64,000 bases of DNA from Plantago ovata (taxonomy: Eukaryota > Streptophyta > Magnoliopsida > Lamiales > Plantaginaceae), in NCBI GenBank assembly GCA_028274465.1, contig CM051456.1, positions 96,191,050 through 96,255,049 of the forward strand, in the 5' to 3' direction. The notes beneath the pieces were generated by a model, which saw only the letters and a list, made by a program, of their open reading frames with translations, ran no database searches and had not been told where the DNA came from. Every line of letters begins with the position of its first letter. The first letter of the stretch is position 1. This document shows positions 1 through 10,908 of this stretch, one piece after another. Made by a program: the position numbers and the translations under genes.

Positions 1-710
1 CAGGTTTGTATTGGATATTCGTTATGTTATATCATACTTTTTTAAATTCTCTTGTTAAAGTGAGAGAAATTAAGATGACACTCAAACTTTTCGTGTGCAA
101 TGGTTGTGCAATAGTACAATTCTTTAGGACTAAGTAACTTTTTAGTAGCTTCACAATCGCTATATACTTACTTCAAATCATTTAAACTTGCTAAAGTGTA
201 TAGAGATGGAAGAGAGCGAAGAAGTATGGCGTTTGATATTGTAAGATCATAAGCTGCAAAATGTCTTCTCCCTCAGTATGTTCTGCTACGAAGAACATAT
301 ACAAGCCCAATACATTACCATTTTATTTTTATAACTGTGAGGATGAATTTGGTTTCGAAAATACAAAATCAGTATACAACACTCTACATTTAAAAAAAAT
401 GCATTGTATGAGAGAGTATTGTTAATAAAATTTTGTGTTTGTAAAACCGTTAATTAGTGCTCAAGTGAGTTTGCCTTTAACTTTTTCTTATGCTGGCACT
501 TTTTAGCCTACTGTTTAGTTTGAACCTAAAGAAATAAAAAATGGAGTGTATCAAAATTAAATGGATAGGTTTTGCAAAGATACTGCTCAAATGAAAAAAT
601 AATTGTAGCTTTAAGTTCTTTGTTCATGATTGCTCAAAACATCATTGAGTGCTCGAATAGTAGAGAGGAGTGGCATTAACAAAACTGTACAATTAAGTTC
701 ATTGTGATTT
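1..710. other. AT-rich flank without recognisable gene
   Basis: No open frame of useful length and no transposon terminus was recognised here. The sequence is AT-rich intergenic DNA to the left of a duplicated LINE relic. It could hold distant upstream sequence of the NLR now found to the right of Tat-1, but nothing in it shows that directly. Confidence 0.5.
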
Positions 711-1333
711 TCACTGAAACTTTTGTTTCACTTTGATAGCTTAATATCTAGCAGACATGTAGATCAAACATATGCTTACTCCGAGCATCAATATCCTTAA
801 TATTGCAGGGACCAAAAGTTTGAAATGAGAAATTAAATTGTTGAAATGATTGTTTGTGGCAACTTCCCTGATGTTTGTTTGATGTGTCTGTACGGACTGA
901 ACCAGTGGGTGGAGAAATGCCATTGTTGCTAGAGATCATGAGGGTCATGTTCTAGCTTGGCGTACGTAGGAAGATGCTCACACATACTCTGTGTCCAGAA
1001 GTTGTTGAGGCAGCAGTTAATCTAGCTGTGGAAATGGCTCGCGACTTTCAGTGGTCAAATGTGGTCATAAAAGGCGATGGTTTCACTGAAACTTTGTTTC
1101 ACTTTGATAGCTTAATATCTAGCTGACATGTAGATCGAATATATGCTTACTCCGAGCATCAATATCCTTAATATTGCAGGGACCAAAAGTTTGAAATGAG
1201 AAATTAAATTGTTTGAAATGATTGTTTGTGGCAACTTCACTGATGTTTGTTTGATGTGTCTGTACGGTTCAGGTGGAGAAATGCCATTGTTGCTAGAGAT
1301 CATGAGGGTCATGTTCTAGCTTGGCGTACGTCA
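711..1333. repeat. Direct duplication, two ~250-260 bp copies
   Basis: A segment beginning CTGAAAC at about 711 and ending near 970 recurs at about 1083-1333 with small differences. The second copy lacks a few bases around the TGTCTGTACGG region. The repeat interval is about 371 bp. The spacer is the 3' part of a LINE RNase H relic, so duplication followed insertion of the LINE fragment. Confidence 0.8.
878..1081 (+). pseudogene. LINE-derived RNase H (RVT_3-like) relic
   Basis: Broken plus-strand frames read FDVSVRTE, then WRNAIVARDHEGHVLAWRT, then (another frame) LCPEVVEAAVNLAVEMARDF ending in VVIKGD. That order (beta strand with FDV, ARDxxGxVL, then an E-A-x(2)-N-L-A helix and a V-x-GD strand) is what plant LINE C-terminal RNase H domains show. 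At least two frame changes are needed. The first part is repeated at about 1268-1332. This is a fossil; family-level assignment is by motif order only. Confidence 0.55.
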
Positions 1334-1345
1334 GAAGATGCAACC

Positions 1346-1826
1346 TTACCGGGGGCGAAGGGATTACACTATAACATACATTAATTAATTAATGATTGTT
1401 ACATTACAATTAAAACATTGTGCATATTTTAAATGCATGTCTACATACCCTATATATATACGAATTGAGTGGAGATTAAATGCGACGTAATTTCTAGTAT
1501 TTATATATTTACATAGAAAGCTTAAAATTAACTCCCAAATAAAAGGAGAGTATATTTTATTCAAAATTAACATTGAAGAAAATCAAGATGTGGAATCTTG
1601 AATTTATCATGAAGAAGAAAGGAAGATCCTAACAGTAGAAATGATATGTATAAAAAAAACCCAATAATCAATACTGCTGCATACGCGCGTTCTTTCTATC
1701 ATCATTTTACGGCTTTGATATATACTATATATATGTACACTTGTCACATACTCACATTGATATACATACTCGGTTTCTTTCTCTACACTTGTCTCGCTCA
1801 TGCACCGTAGAGGTTCGCTCATGCAC
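1346..1826 (+). promoter_or_regulatory. Candidate displaced NLR promoter region
   Basis: No gene is seen. A TATA-like stretch (TATACTATATATATG) lies at about 1721-1735, roughly 95 bp before the Tat-1 left LTR. On the far side of Tat-1 the NLR start codon lies 63 bp after the right LTR. If Tat-1 is removed, this TATA would sit about 160 bp upstream of that ATG, a plausible promoter distance. The role is inferred from geometry only. Confidence 0.3.
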
Positions 1827-2676
1827 TGTAGAGGTAAAATCCTAGTAAGACTTCAAACGCTCTTAAATGATACAAAATACCTCGCACTACAAAAAAATTA
1901 CAATGCTCTCTATGTCACCATAATTTAAACACAATACAGGAATCTTTATCTCAAGTCAGCACCAAAGTCTTTGGATCCTTTCTATGTCAAATGGAGTACC
2001 TGAGATTAAAAAGGCGCGTGTGTATGTGTGTTTATCTCCGGCTTGCCTAAGTCAAACCGGTATGAGACTTTACTTGAAGGAGCTCGTTAATTCTCTTTGT
2101 CTTGGTGTAATAAATGTACATATTTAATACCAGTTACCTTTTCTTTGGAAATGGAGCCTTTATATAATTGTTGGCTAACCCTAAGTCGCACCAATCTCTC
2201 GCTTCCATATGTTGCCTTCTCATTCCTCCACATGTATCGAGTAGGCCCAACGTTGACTTTCATGGGCTTGGACCAAGCCCATTTAGCTGTAGCTTCTTGT
2301 GTTACCTAGAAACTTCTACACTTCTCTAGGCCTTTCTCTCCTTGTGGTTGTGATGCGAGTCTTGTCCTGATTCAATTGTAAAGCAAAACAGACAAGTATT
2401 TAAGCTTCGTACTAAGTGAGCTTCGTACATCCTAACCTGTTAAGGACTTGAGTAATGCCCCTTGTCCTTCTAGCTTCTGTTCCGGACCTTCGGATCTCCG
2501 CCTCTCTATAGCGGGTTACTTTAACAAACTAGACACATTTGTAAAAATGCCCGAGAGGTCCGCATAAGGTTCGTATCCTTTGGGGTCGCGGCCGGTCCTC
2601 AACGCTTGTACTTAGAAAGCCTCGTAGTTCGTGTAGGAACGCACGTTACGAACTAGACATATTTTTCTTATCAACA
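1827..2676 (-). repeat. Tat-1 3' LTR (left copy)
   Basis: It matches 47117-47971 along its whole length with scattered substitutions and small indels; for example the right copy has extra bases near 47858. It starts TGTAGAGGT and ends TTATCAACA as read on plus. Short plus-strand open frames inside both copies are not supported as genes. Confidence 0.92.
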
Positions 2677-3387
2677 TATGTCCCTGTAGTTTCAGAGTAT
2701 CTTAGTAGGAGATAGTGTGAAACTATACTGGAAGTGGTCAAGAAAAATTATTTATCACCCTCTTTAATTGAGGTTTATTTACTGTCCGCGCTTCCCTTAG
2801 TGTTATTAGGGACGCCGTGTCCGTAACTCATGGATTCCGTACCTGTGTCATTACTTCACTAGACGTCGTGTCCGTTTTTCATGAGGTGACGTTTTGGACG
2901 CCGTGTACGTATCTCTTGTATACCGTACCTGTGTCATTACTTCACTAGACGTCGTGTCCGTTTTTCATGAGGTGACGTTTTGGACGCCGTGTCCGTATCT
3001 CTTGTTCCGCAGCACGGTATCCGATTCTTCGTCCTTATCCATATAATCAGGGTCCGAATTATCATTTTAATGCAAATATGATGAATGTTATGCAGACTAT
3101 CCGTGTCTATATGTTGGTAAGCTTAGTACGCGCGTACACTAAATATCCGTGCCTATGTGTATGTCATTATAAAATTTTCGATTTAATAATGATTTCCGGA
3201 CCTTGTATTCTGGATAATGACTATGATCCATTCCGTATCTTCCATTCAACGTAGGTCAAAGCTTTTGGGGGTTGTACAGTAACTTCTGTGCGTTGGCTTC
3301 ATCTCGTCCGTTGATTTAAATCTTTCGTACGGTCTAGATTTAATGTCAACGGTCGTGTCGATTGGACTTCTCGGTTTTGTCCCTCCC
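2677..3387. other. Tat-1 terminal internal region, upstream of antisense gene
   Basis: There is no protein-coding frame. It contains about two copies of an 86 bp tandem repeat and then moderately AT-rich sequence up to the TATA box at 3388. In sense orientation this is the region just before the 3' LTR; in antisense orientation it is the upstream region of the plus-strand ORF. Confidence 0.6.
2812..3005. repeat. Tandem repeat, period ~86 bp, ~2.2 copies
   Basis: CCGTACCTGTGTCATTAC occurs at 2837 and 2923, with matching flanks (GACGTCGTGTCCG, GGTGACGTTTTGGACG). It sits next to the 3' LTR of Tat-1 and upstream of the antisense promoter, so it may be a promoter-proximal repeat. Confidence 0.8.
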
Positions 3388-3395
3388 TATAAATA
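3388..3395 (+). promoter_or_regulatory. TATA box of the Tat-1 antisense gene
   Basis: TATAAATA in the context CCTATAAATAG lies about 300 bp before the first ATG at 3695 and is followed by a pyrimidine-rich leader. It faces the plus strand, opposite to the host element's own transcription. Inferred from motif and position. Confidence 0.55.
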
Positions 3396-3554
3396 GCTGG
3401 TCAACCTTTTTCTTCATTCACAAACTTTTAGAGAGAAGTCTAGAGAGAGAAACTTTTTCATTCCGTATCTGAGTCCTGGAACAATCGTGCTATCGGACGT
3501 AATCTCGCTTGCGAAGCTTCGGAATCTTTGCCTTTTCACAACTTTAACTTCCAG

Positions 3555-3693
3555 GTAAACTCCCTTTTCTTTAAACTTTTCAATTTTTTGCTTTTCGTTG
3601 TTGATTAACTTGTAGAGTTATTTGCCTTCGGAAAACATCTAAACTGACCCTCGGACTACCACCAAACCTTTCCCTTCTTACTTGCGCTTTTAG
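3555..3693 (+). other. Putative 5'UTR intron of the antisense gene
   Basis: A donor CAG|GTAAAC at 3555 and an acceptor CTTTTTAG ending at 3693 bracket 139 bp of T-rich sequence ending one base before the ATG at 3695. The size and T-richness suit a plant intron. No transcript evidence is available here. Confidence 0.5.
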
Positions 3694-4246
3694 GATGTCC
3701 GAGGTTAACCCTATGATCGTAGATCTCACAGATCTCCCAACTTCCTCCAAATCGACGTCAACAAGCAGCAGCTCTTCTTCCTCTACGGATTCGGGCTCCT
3801 CTTCCGAATCTTCTTTAGATATAGGGGGCGGAAATCACGCTCCTTCCACCTCTCGTGTGGAGAGGAATGAAGCTGGTCCGAGTTCCTCCGCACCCCGCTC
3901 ACAGGCTCTGATTGGTCGAGATCAATCGGCTGGAACATCTTCCGACCCTCAACTTTCCGTCTACCAGCCTCCACGTCGTAAGGTAGAACTCCCCTCACCT
4001 CTCCGGCTCCTTTGTAGATACGGAGGATACAATTATAGGTGTCCCTCCGATCCTATCATAGAAGCTGGCACCGATCCTATCTATGCACATCCACAGCTAA
4101 GTTTTAGAGAGCCGGATGCTGCTAACCCCCCAAGAGTCCATGAAGTTGCACCCCTTAGGGAGGTCCGCGCTGTCGCTACTCTTGAGGAAGCCGGAGATGA
4201 TGCAGCTCAAAACCTATCCACTGAGGACGATCTTCCGGGTGATAAC

Positions 4247-6312
4247 TGATAGTGTATATGTCCTAGAGACAGTCCTTACTAAGGGCATGGTGCCTTGTAG
4301 AGGACATATATGTACTATTACACAGGTCAACGTAATATAATATATGTTTGTTTCATTTTACTGTTGAGTATTGCTTTCATATTTATATTACACCAGGCTG
4401 CAGCATGTCATATCTATATTGCTGTCTGTATAGATACTGAACATGTCCCCTCGGATAGATGACCAATCACACAGTTAGTGGGAGCTATGTGAGTTATCAT
4501 CTATCCCAAACTCTCCCTAGTCGTGGTACATCTCGGATGTGGGGGTCTGAATGAACCTGACAAGACTAGTATGCGTGGAGGTTATACTTGTTGGAGCAAG
4601 TGTGAGCCGATCCCACAGCCACGGAACGGATTGTTGGACAATCAAGGAACGTTCCCATAACTGCACATAGTTGTTCGAAGAAGCTTTATCGAACAATGGA
4701 AGTACCCACCGGACACTCCCATCGATGTATACTCTACACCGAATGTGTCTATGGGAACCGGTGAGTTGTCGAAGTGATGCCATTCGTCCTTTGTACTTAC
4801 AGGACTTTATCATCACATTTGTTGCTCCATATCCTTGGTGGACCCGTCGATGTCAGCTCTGAATAAGCAGTTGACCTAAGACACGATCCAGGATTATGGC
4901 TAAATACAAATGGGGGTGATAAGTGATTCTGTGAAGGATTCATCTCTCAAGTGTAGCACAGGAGAGCACTGCTCGTAGTCTGCATAGTTGTGTTGGTAAA
5001 GTCACTGGCTAGTGCAAATGATATATTATGATGGTCATAAGTATATCTTAACCAAACAACTCCCTGAGACGCCCGTGGATGTATTATTGGGATAGACACT
5101 TCATCGATCCTAGATACATCCGAGCAAGTCAGATGAAGGGACGTTACCATCGCCGCGTTGAGCGCAACAGGCTTCGCAACGAAAGGGTTAGCTTTGAGAA
5201 ACCTCTCAAACGTCCTCGCGTATTATTACTGCAAATGGAACCGTCTAGGAATTCCATGTTGCCTAGTCTAGGACTTGCTTAATACGGTGAGGCCCTATGG
5301 GTCACACTATGTGGTGATTCAGCCTATCAGAATATCCTTGAAGATGGAATCGCAATTAATTTGGAATTAATTGTGATAGATGGATTATAATTGATTTGGA
5401 ATTAATTATAATAATTGGTGGCTCAATGATTTGGAATTATTAATTGAATTGGCTAATTAATTGTATTTTATGTAAATACAATTAAAGATTATATTTTGGA
5501 AATATAATGGAGGTTTGATTGTAAAGGATATGTTAATTTAGAATTAACATATGCACTTGGGCAAAAATCTACTTGGAGTTTGGATTGTCTTAGAAATATA
5601 TGTGGGTCCCAATAGTGGGACCCACGTCCCGTAGGACAGGCGCGCGCGCGCGCGCGTGGTAGAATAGGGGAAGGAGTTCGACTCCTTCCTCTATTAGAAG
5701 TCCAAGGGATAAGTTAGATTTTCCTGATTGAGTTTTGATTTGATTGGGAATGAATCTAGACTTGATATTGGTTTCCTTGTGCGATAAGAATTAGATTCTT
5801 ATTCCTTTACGAAGTCTAATTGCTTATGCTTTAGGCTTCTATAGACTACTATATATAGTAGACTATTGGAGAGAGTTTTACACACAGTTTTGAATAGACA
5901 GTTACTTGCGATTTGATCACAGTCTTCCTCTCCTCTCCTTAAGCCACGCGCGCGCACACCGCCACCGGAGGGAATTGCCGCCCCGTCTTCTTGGTCACAT
6001 AAAGAATATCCTAGCATTCTTTCGATAGGCTGTTCATCCGTGGATACCAAGGTTGAGGTTCTAGGAGCTGGAAACTAACTCTTATTGTCTTGCAGATATA
6101 CAGAGTATTGTAGATATCTTCGACTTGGACGAAGGAGAAGATACACCGGAATATTACGAAGACTTGGAAGTTGCTTTGGAAGTAAGGTTAGTCTTCTAAT
6201 TGACGTGTTTATATATATACGACATATACATAATCAATTAACCGGTATGTTAAGAAATTTTTTAAAATTCCGCTGCGTACCCTAGGGGTAACTCTCACCA
6301 TATTTTCTTACA
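4247..6312 (+). repeat. Copia-A left LTR
   Basis: It begins TGATAGTGTATATG and ends TTTTCTTACA. At 2,066 bp it is long for Copia. It differs from the right LTR by scattered substitutions and by missing about 40 bp near 5925 that the right copy retains (around 14080-14120). A CG dinucleotide run is at 5639-5657. Confidence 0.97.
5846..5861 (+). promoter_or_regulatory. Palindromic TATA box in Copia-A left LTR
   Basis: CTACTATATATAGTAG is a perfect 16 bp palindrome centred on a TATA box, followed by a short GA-rich stretch. The same element occurs in both Copia-B LTRs (27729-27744 and 35456-35471). In the Copia-A right LTR it is changed to CTACTATATAAAGTAG (14011-14026). A likely LTR promoter, by position and motif. 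Confidence 0.5.
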
Positions 6313-6313
6313 G

Positions 6314-6325
6314 TGGTATCAGAGC
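6314..6325 (+). other. Copia-A primer binding site (tRNA-iMet)
   Basis: TGGTATCAGAGC starts 2 bp after the left LTR end, the standard plant initiator-Met tRNA primer site for minus-strand cDNA. Confidence 0.93.
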
Positions 6326-6489
6326 CAGGTTAATTGATTACGTATATACGTATATATATATTGTATGATTTTGTATATATGTGGATGCAATTGATTCTAT
6401 GATAAATTCGAATTTCAAAAGTTTTGTTTTTTTTATAAATTTAGAATTTATATTTTTTCAAAAAAAAAAAAAAAATTTAAAAATATATA

Positions 6490-6893
6490 TTGACCGGCCG
6501 CCTGCGTGACGCAGGCGGCGGGCGCCGGCGCCCCGGGTGCCTGCGGACGCAGGCGCCCGGCGCCTGGGGCGCCGGGCGCCCGCGTGCCGCGGGCACCCGG
6601 GTGCCTACGGGACGCAGGCAGCCGCGCCTGCGCCCGCGGCGCCCGTGCGCCAGGGGCGCCGGGCGCCGTGTGCCCGCGGCACGGGCGCTAGGCGCCCGTG
6701 TGCCGCGGGCACCCGGGTACCTGCGGGACGCAGGTACCCGGCGGCCTGCGGACGCAGGCGCCCGGCGCCTGGGGCGCCGGGCGCCTGCACACGAGGCACC
6801 GGTGGCCGCGTGCCGCGGGCGCCGGTCGCCCGGGTCCGCGGCGCCGGTACCCGCGTGCCGCGGGCACCGGGGGGGCGGGACTAGGTCCCGTCC
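6490..6893. repeat. ~400 bp GC-rich palindromic block in Copia-A leader
   Basis: A dense run of GGCGCC, GCCGGGCGCC, ACGCAGGC and CCGCGGGCAC modules, bordered by A/T homopolymers, in an otherwise AT-rich element. Copia-B has only about 60 bp at the same place (28393-28452), sharing the outer CTGCGGGACGCAGG and GGTCCCGTCCC parts. The many overlapping open frames are by-products of missing AT-rich stop codons. Confidence 0.85.
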
Positions 6894-7374
6894 CACGTTT
6901 TCAAAAAAAAAAAAAAAAATTATATATTTTTTCGGGTTGGACCCAAAATCGAATTTTGAAAGTTTTGAGGATTGAATTTTATATTTGAAATATAAATATG
7001 ATTTAATTGTAATTGTTTTAAACTAGAGGCGTTAAATTTAATTAGTATAAAGTTAAAGGGCTTATTTGTAATTTATCAATTTATTGTTTATTACAAATTG
7101 GTCCTTCTACTTTTGAATTTTAGATTTAACACCTCTAAGGTTTTTAAAATTACAATTAAGTCCTTTGGGTTTTCGAAAATTGCTACTTGGTCAATAGAAT
7201 TTTCGAATGTTCAATCTAGTCCAAATTTTCAATTATTTCATAGAGATTATAAGTATGGGATTATAATTTTCATAATGAAATTATGAAGTCATTTGTCATC
7301 CACATAGGCTACTACTTGTTTCATATGCTCAATATGCTATTGTTTGACAATGCATGTTTAAATACCATGTTTTT

Positions 7375-7555
7375 ACATTCCGTTCGACCGCTATGCATGC
7401 GAGGGTAGGCGGCGCCCTCTTATATGTCGGACCGCATATTTATGTATGGGTAGGCGGCACCCATTATATGCTTGACCACGTTTAGAACTAGAATGGATAG
7501 GCGGCATCCATTACGTGTAGACCGTTCATGCATGATGGGTAGGCGGCGCCCTTAT
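7375..7555 (+). repeat. Four-unit hairpin array in Copia-A leader
   Basis: Four units at about 45 bp spacing each form a hairpin around an invariant AGGCGGC loop. Stem arms are GAGGGT/GCCCTC (7401-7419), ATGGGT/ACCCAT (7446-7464), AATGGAT/ATCCATT (7492-7512) and GGGT/GCCC (7537-7551). The spacers share GACCG and CATGCAT words. Stem bases change in compensating pairs while the loop is constant, which suggests an RNA structure, perhaps for packaging or dimerisation. Confidence 0.75.
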
Positions 7556-7620
7556 TTGTTGTAGATGACTGATAACAACCCTCAAGCTACAAGCCCCAAC
7601 CAATATAAGTACGAAAATAC

Positions 7621-8233
<613 letters not shown>

Positions 8234-8680
8234 ATGGCGAGAATCTCGCTCCGTGCTGTCTTAGAGAAGCAAATTTTGACCGAACCAAACTTCCTAGATT
8301 GGATCAGGAATATATGTTTGGTGCTGAGGTACGAAAGGATTGAGTACGTCTTGGACGAGGCTAATCCCGTGTGTCCCGAGAATCAGACTGCCGATCAAGT
8401 TGCTGATTTGGAATCAAGCCAACAAGGCAAGGTCTGATAGGCATCATGAGGATGCTAGATCCGCGCAGTGTATTATGCTGGCGGCAATGAGCAATGAGCT
8501 GCAGAGACAACATGATAGCATGTTGCCGTATGAGATGCTAAAGCATCTTGAGTCGCTCTTGGAGACGACAGCTAGAAGTGTTGAATTTGATTTGATCAAA
8601 GAGATACACAGATGCAAGCTCAATGAAGGAGGAAACATGTCTGAACATGTTCTCAAGATGAGAATAAGATCATGGTGATC
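8234..8680 (+). pseudogene. Copia-A gag, N-terminal part, frameshifted
   Basis: It starts at ATG 8234 (MARISLRAVLEKQIL, then NFLDWIRNICLVLRYERIEY), the N-terminal Copia gag pattern with its tryptophan-containing helix. One extra base near 8405 relative to Copia-B shifts the frame, and the rest of the capsid region (SAQCIMLAAMSNELQRQ) continues in another frame. A deletion near 8660 relative to Copia-B removes residues after HVLKM. Gag should form the virus-like particle; this copy cannot make a full one. Confidence 0.85.
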
Positions 8681-8713
8681 TTTGTCCTTCAATCATTGTC
8701 GAGTTCGTATTCG

Positions 8714-10908
8714 CAGTTCATCGTTAACCACCATGAATGCGAAGGACGTAACACTGCCCGAACTCCATAATATGCTGAAGACATATGATCAAACTCTTCC
8801 TAAGAAGGAAAGGTCGATTATGTATGTTGGGCAACCGTCTGACCTAAACCCGAGAAACAAAGGTGCTAAGGGTAAGGGAAATTCGGGAGCCAAGGCTAAC
8901 ACTTCGAGTGATAAGCCTGAGCGTCTGAACCAGAAAGGGAAGTTCAAGAGGAGCGGAACGGTACACACAGATGAATGTCTTTTCTGTAAGCAGAAAGGAC
9001 ATTGGAAGAATGATTGCCCTAAGCTGAGGGCAGATCAAGCTAAGAAGACACCGGCTTCTAGCTCAGGTATGTTTGTTATTGAAATGAACATGACTACTTT
9101 TGACTCCAATGGTTGGGTATTAGATACAGCCTGTGGCTCACACATTTGTAATAATGTGCAGGGGCTAATTGATCACAGGCTAGTCAAGCGAGGTGAAATC
9201 GACTTGCATATTGGGAACGGCAATCCAGTTGAAACCAAACGCGTTGGACGCAGCAAGATAGATTTACCTTCGGGACAATGTTTAGAACTTGATGATGTTT
9301 ATTTTGTTCCATCAATTGTCAGAAATATTATTTCCATTCCATTGTTGGACAATTTGGGTTTTTCCTAATACTTGTTATTTTTCATTAAATGACCAGTATT
9401 ATGGAAAAGCTCGCTTAGTGAATGGTTTATATATTTTGCAAAGTAGTCTACCTTTATTTCATATACATAACAAACAACCGTCTTCAAGTAGGAAGAATAA
9501 TCCATCTTATCTATGGCATTGTTGGCTAGGCCATATCAATGAAACACGGATTCAAAGACTAAGGAAGTTGGACTACTTAGAACCATTTAATTTCGAATCA
9601 TATGGTACATGTGAATCTTGTGTTAAGGGTAAGATGACGAACAAACCTTTTGTTGGACAAGGTGTTCGTGCCACTCGCTGCTTAGAGCTCATTCATACCG
9701 ATGTATGTGGACCGTTTAAAATCCATGCGCGTGGGGGTTATCCTTACTTCGTTACCTTCACTGACGATTTCTCAAGGTATGGATATATCTTTCTTATGAA
9801 GAATAAATCCGAGACCTTTGGGAAATTCAAGGAGTTTAGGAATGAGGTCGAGAATGAATTGAACCTAAGGATAGTCACTCTTCGATCGGATCGAGGAGGT
9901 GAATACCTTAGTGAAGAATTTATCGATTACTTGAAGGAAAATGGGATCCAATCGCAATGGACTCCTCCTGGAACACCACAGTTAAACGGTGTGTCTGAGA
10001 GGAGGAATCGAACCCTGTTAGACATGGTAAGATCAATGATTGGATTCTCGACTCTTCCAAAGTATCTGTGGGGATATGCATTACAAACTGCAATCTACAT
10101 TCTAAACCGTGTACCATCTAAATCAGTGGAGAAAACTCCTTATGAGTTATGGAAGGGAAAGAAGCCTTCATTAGGCTATCTTAGACCTTGGGGCTGTCCT
10201 GCGATAGTCAAGTTGATGCTCACTGATAAGTTAGATGCCAAGGGTGTCAACGTATATTTCATAGGCTATCCTCGTCAGACGAGAGGCTATGAATTCTATC
10301 ATGCTGAAGATCACAAGGTGATCGTGTCTAGAAACGTGAAGTTTTTAGAAGCTGAATACCTCGAAGAAGAGAGGTTAGATGATATGATAGAACTTGAAGC
10401 AATTCAAGACTTTGACACGCGCGAACATGAGGTCTTTAAATCTTCTGATTTGGACTCAAGTTCAGTGGGAGCTTTCGAAGCAGACAAGGGTGATGATATG
10501 ACACTTGCTAGGCATGTCATAGTCAGTGGGAGTCCTGTGATTAGATCAACAGTTGAAACCACACCTGTAGAACCCGTTGTCAACCAACCTGTGCAACAAG
10601 TTGCACAAGAGCAGCCTCCCGCAAGGGAACAGGGTCGCGCCCAACGACCAGCTGCATCAGTACCCACTGATAATGTTTGTGTTACACGAAGCAAGAAAAG
10701 AAAAGCACCAGAACAAGTCGAGCTCCGTAGGTCGAAGAGGATCCTTATAGGACCTCAAAAGCAAAGCCTTATGATAGAAGACATCAGTGAACTTGATGTC
10801 GGTTTATCAGATCGGGAAGATCCCGAGACCTGCAAAGAGGCAATAATTGATATTGACTCAGACAAATGGCAAGAGGCCATGGAATTAGAAATGGATTCAA
10901 TGTACTAG
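8714..10908 (+). pseudogene. Copia-A gag C-terminus, protease and integrase
   Basis: The first frame carries a CCHC zinc knuckle (CLFCKQKGHWKNDC, 8976-9017) and the protease active-site region DTACGSHIC. A 14 bp deletion near 9370 relative to Copia-B shifts the frame. The second frame (to 10905) has the integrase zinc region (WLGH with CESC) and the catalytic core with [16 protein letters not shown] and GVSERRNRT, giving the D, D and E residues. It ends at a TAG stop, 10906-10908, where Copia-B is open. It would cleave the polyprotein and insert cDNA, but it is defective. Confidence 0.92.

Noticed and set aside
2097-2309. 70-codon plus frame in both Tat-1 LTRs
   Set aside because: LTR homology explains the duplication; no domain and no coding context.
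5079-5282. 67-codon frame repeated in all Copia LTRs (MYYWDRH start)
   Set aside because: It is in LTR sequence, not linked to gag-pol, and short; its recurrence is explained by LTR homology.
6490-6975. Several overlapping Arg/Ala/Pro/Gly-rich open frames on both strands (60-160 codons)
   Set aside because: They come from a GC-rich palindromic block lacking stop codons; frames exist on all strands, and the block is absent from Copia-B.
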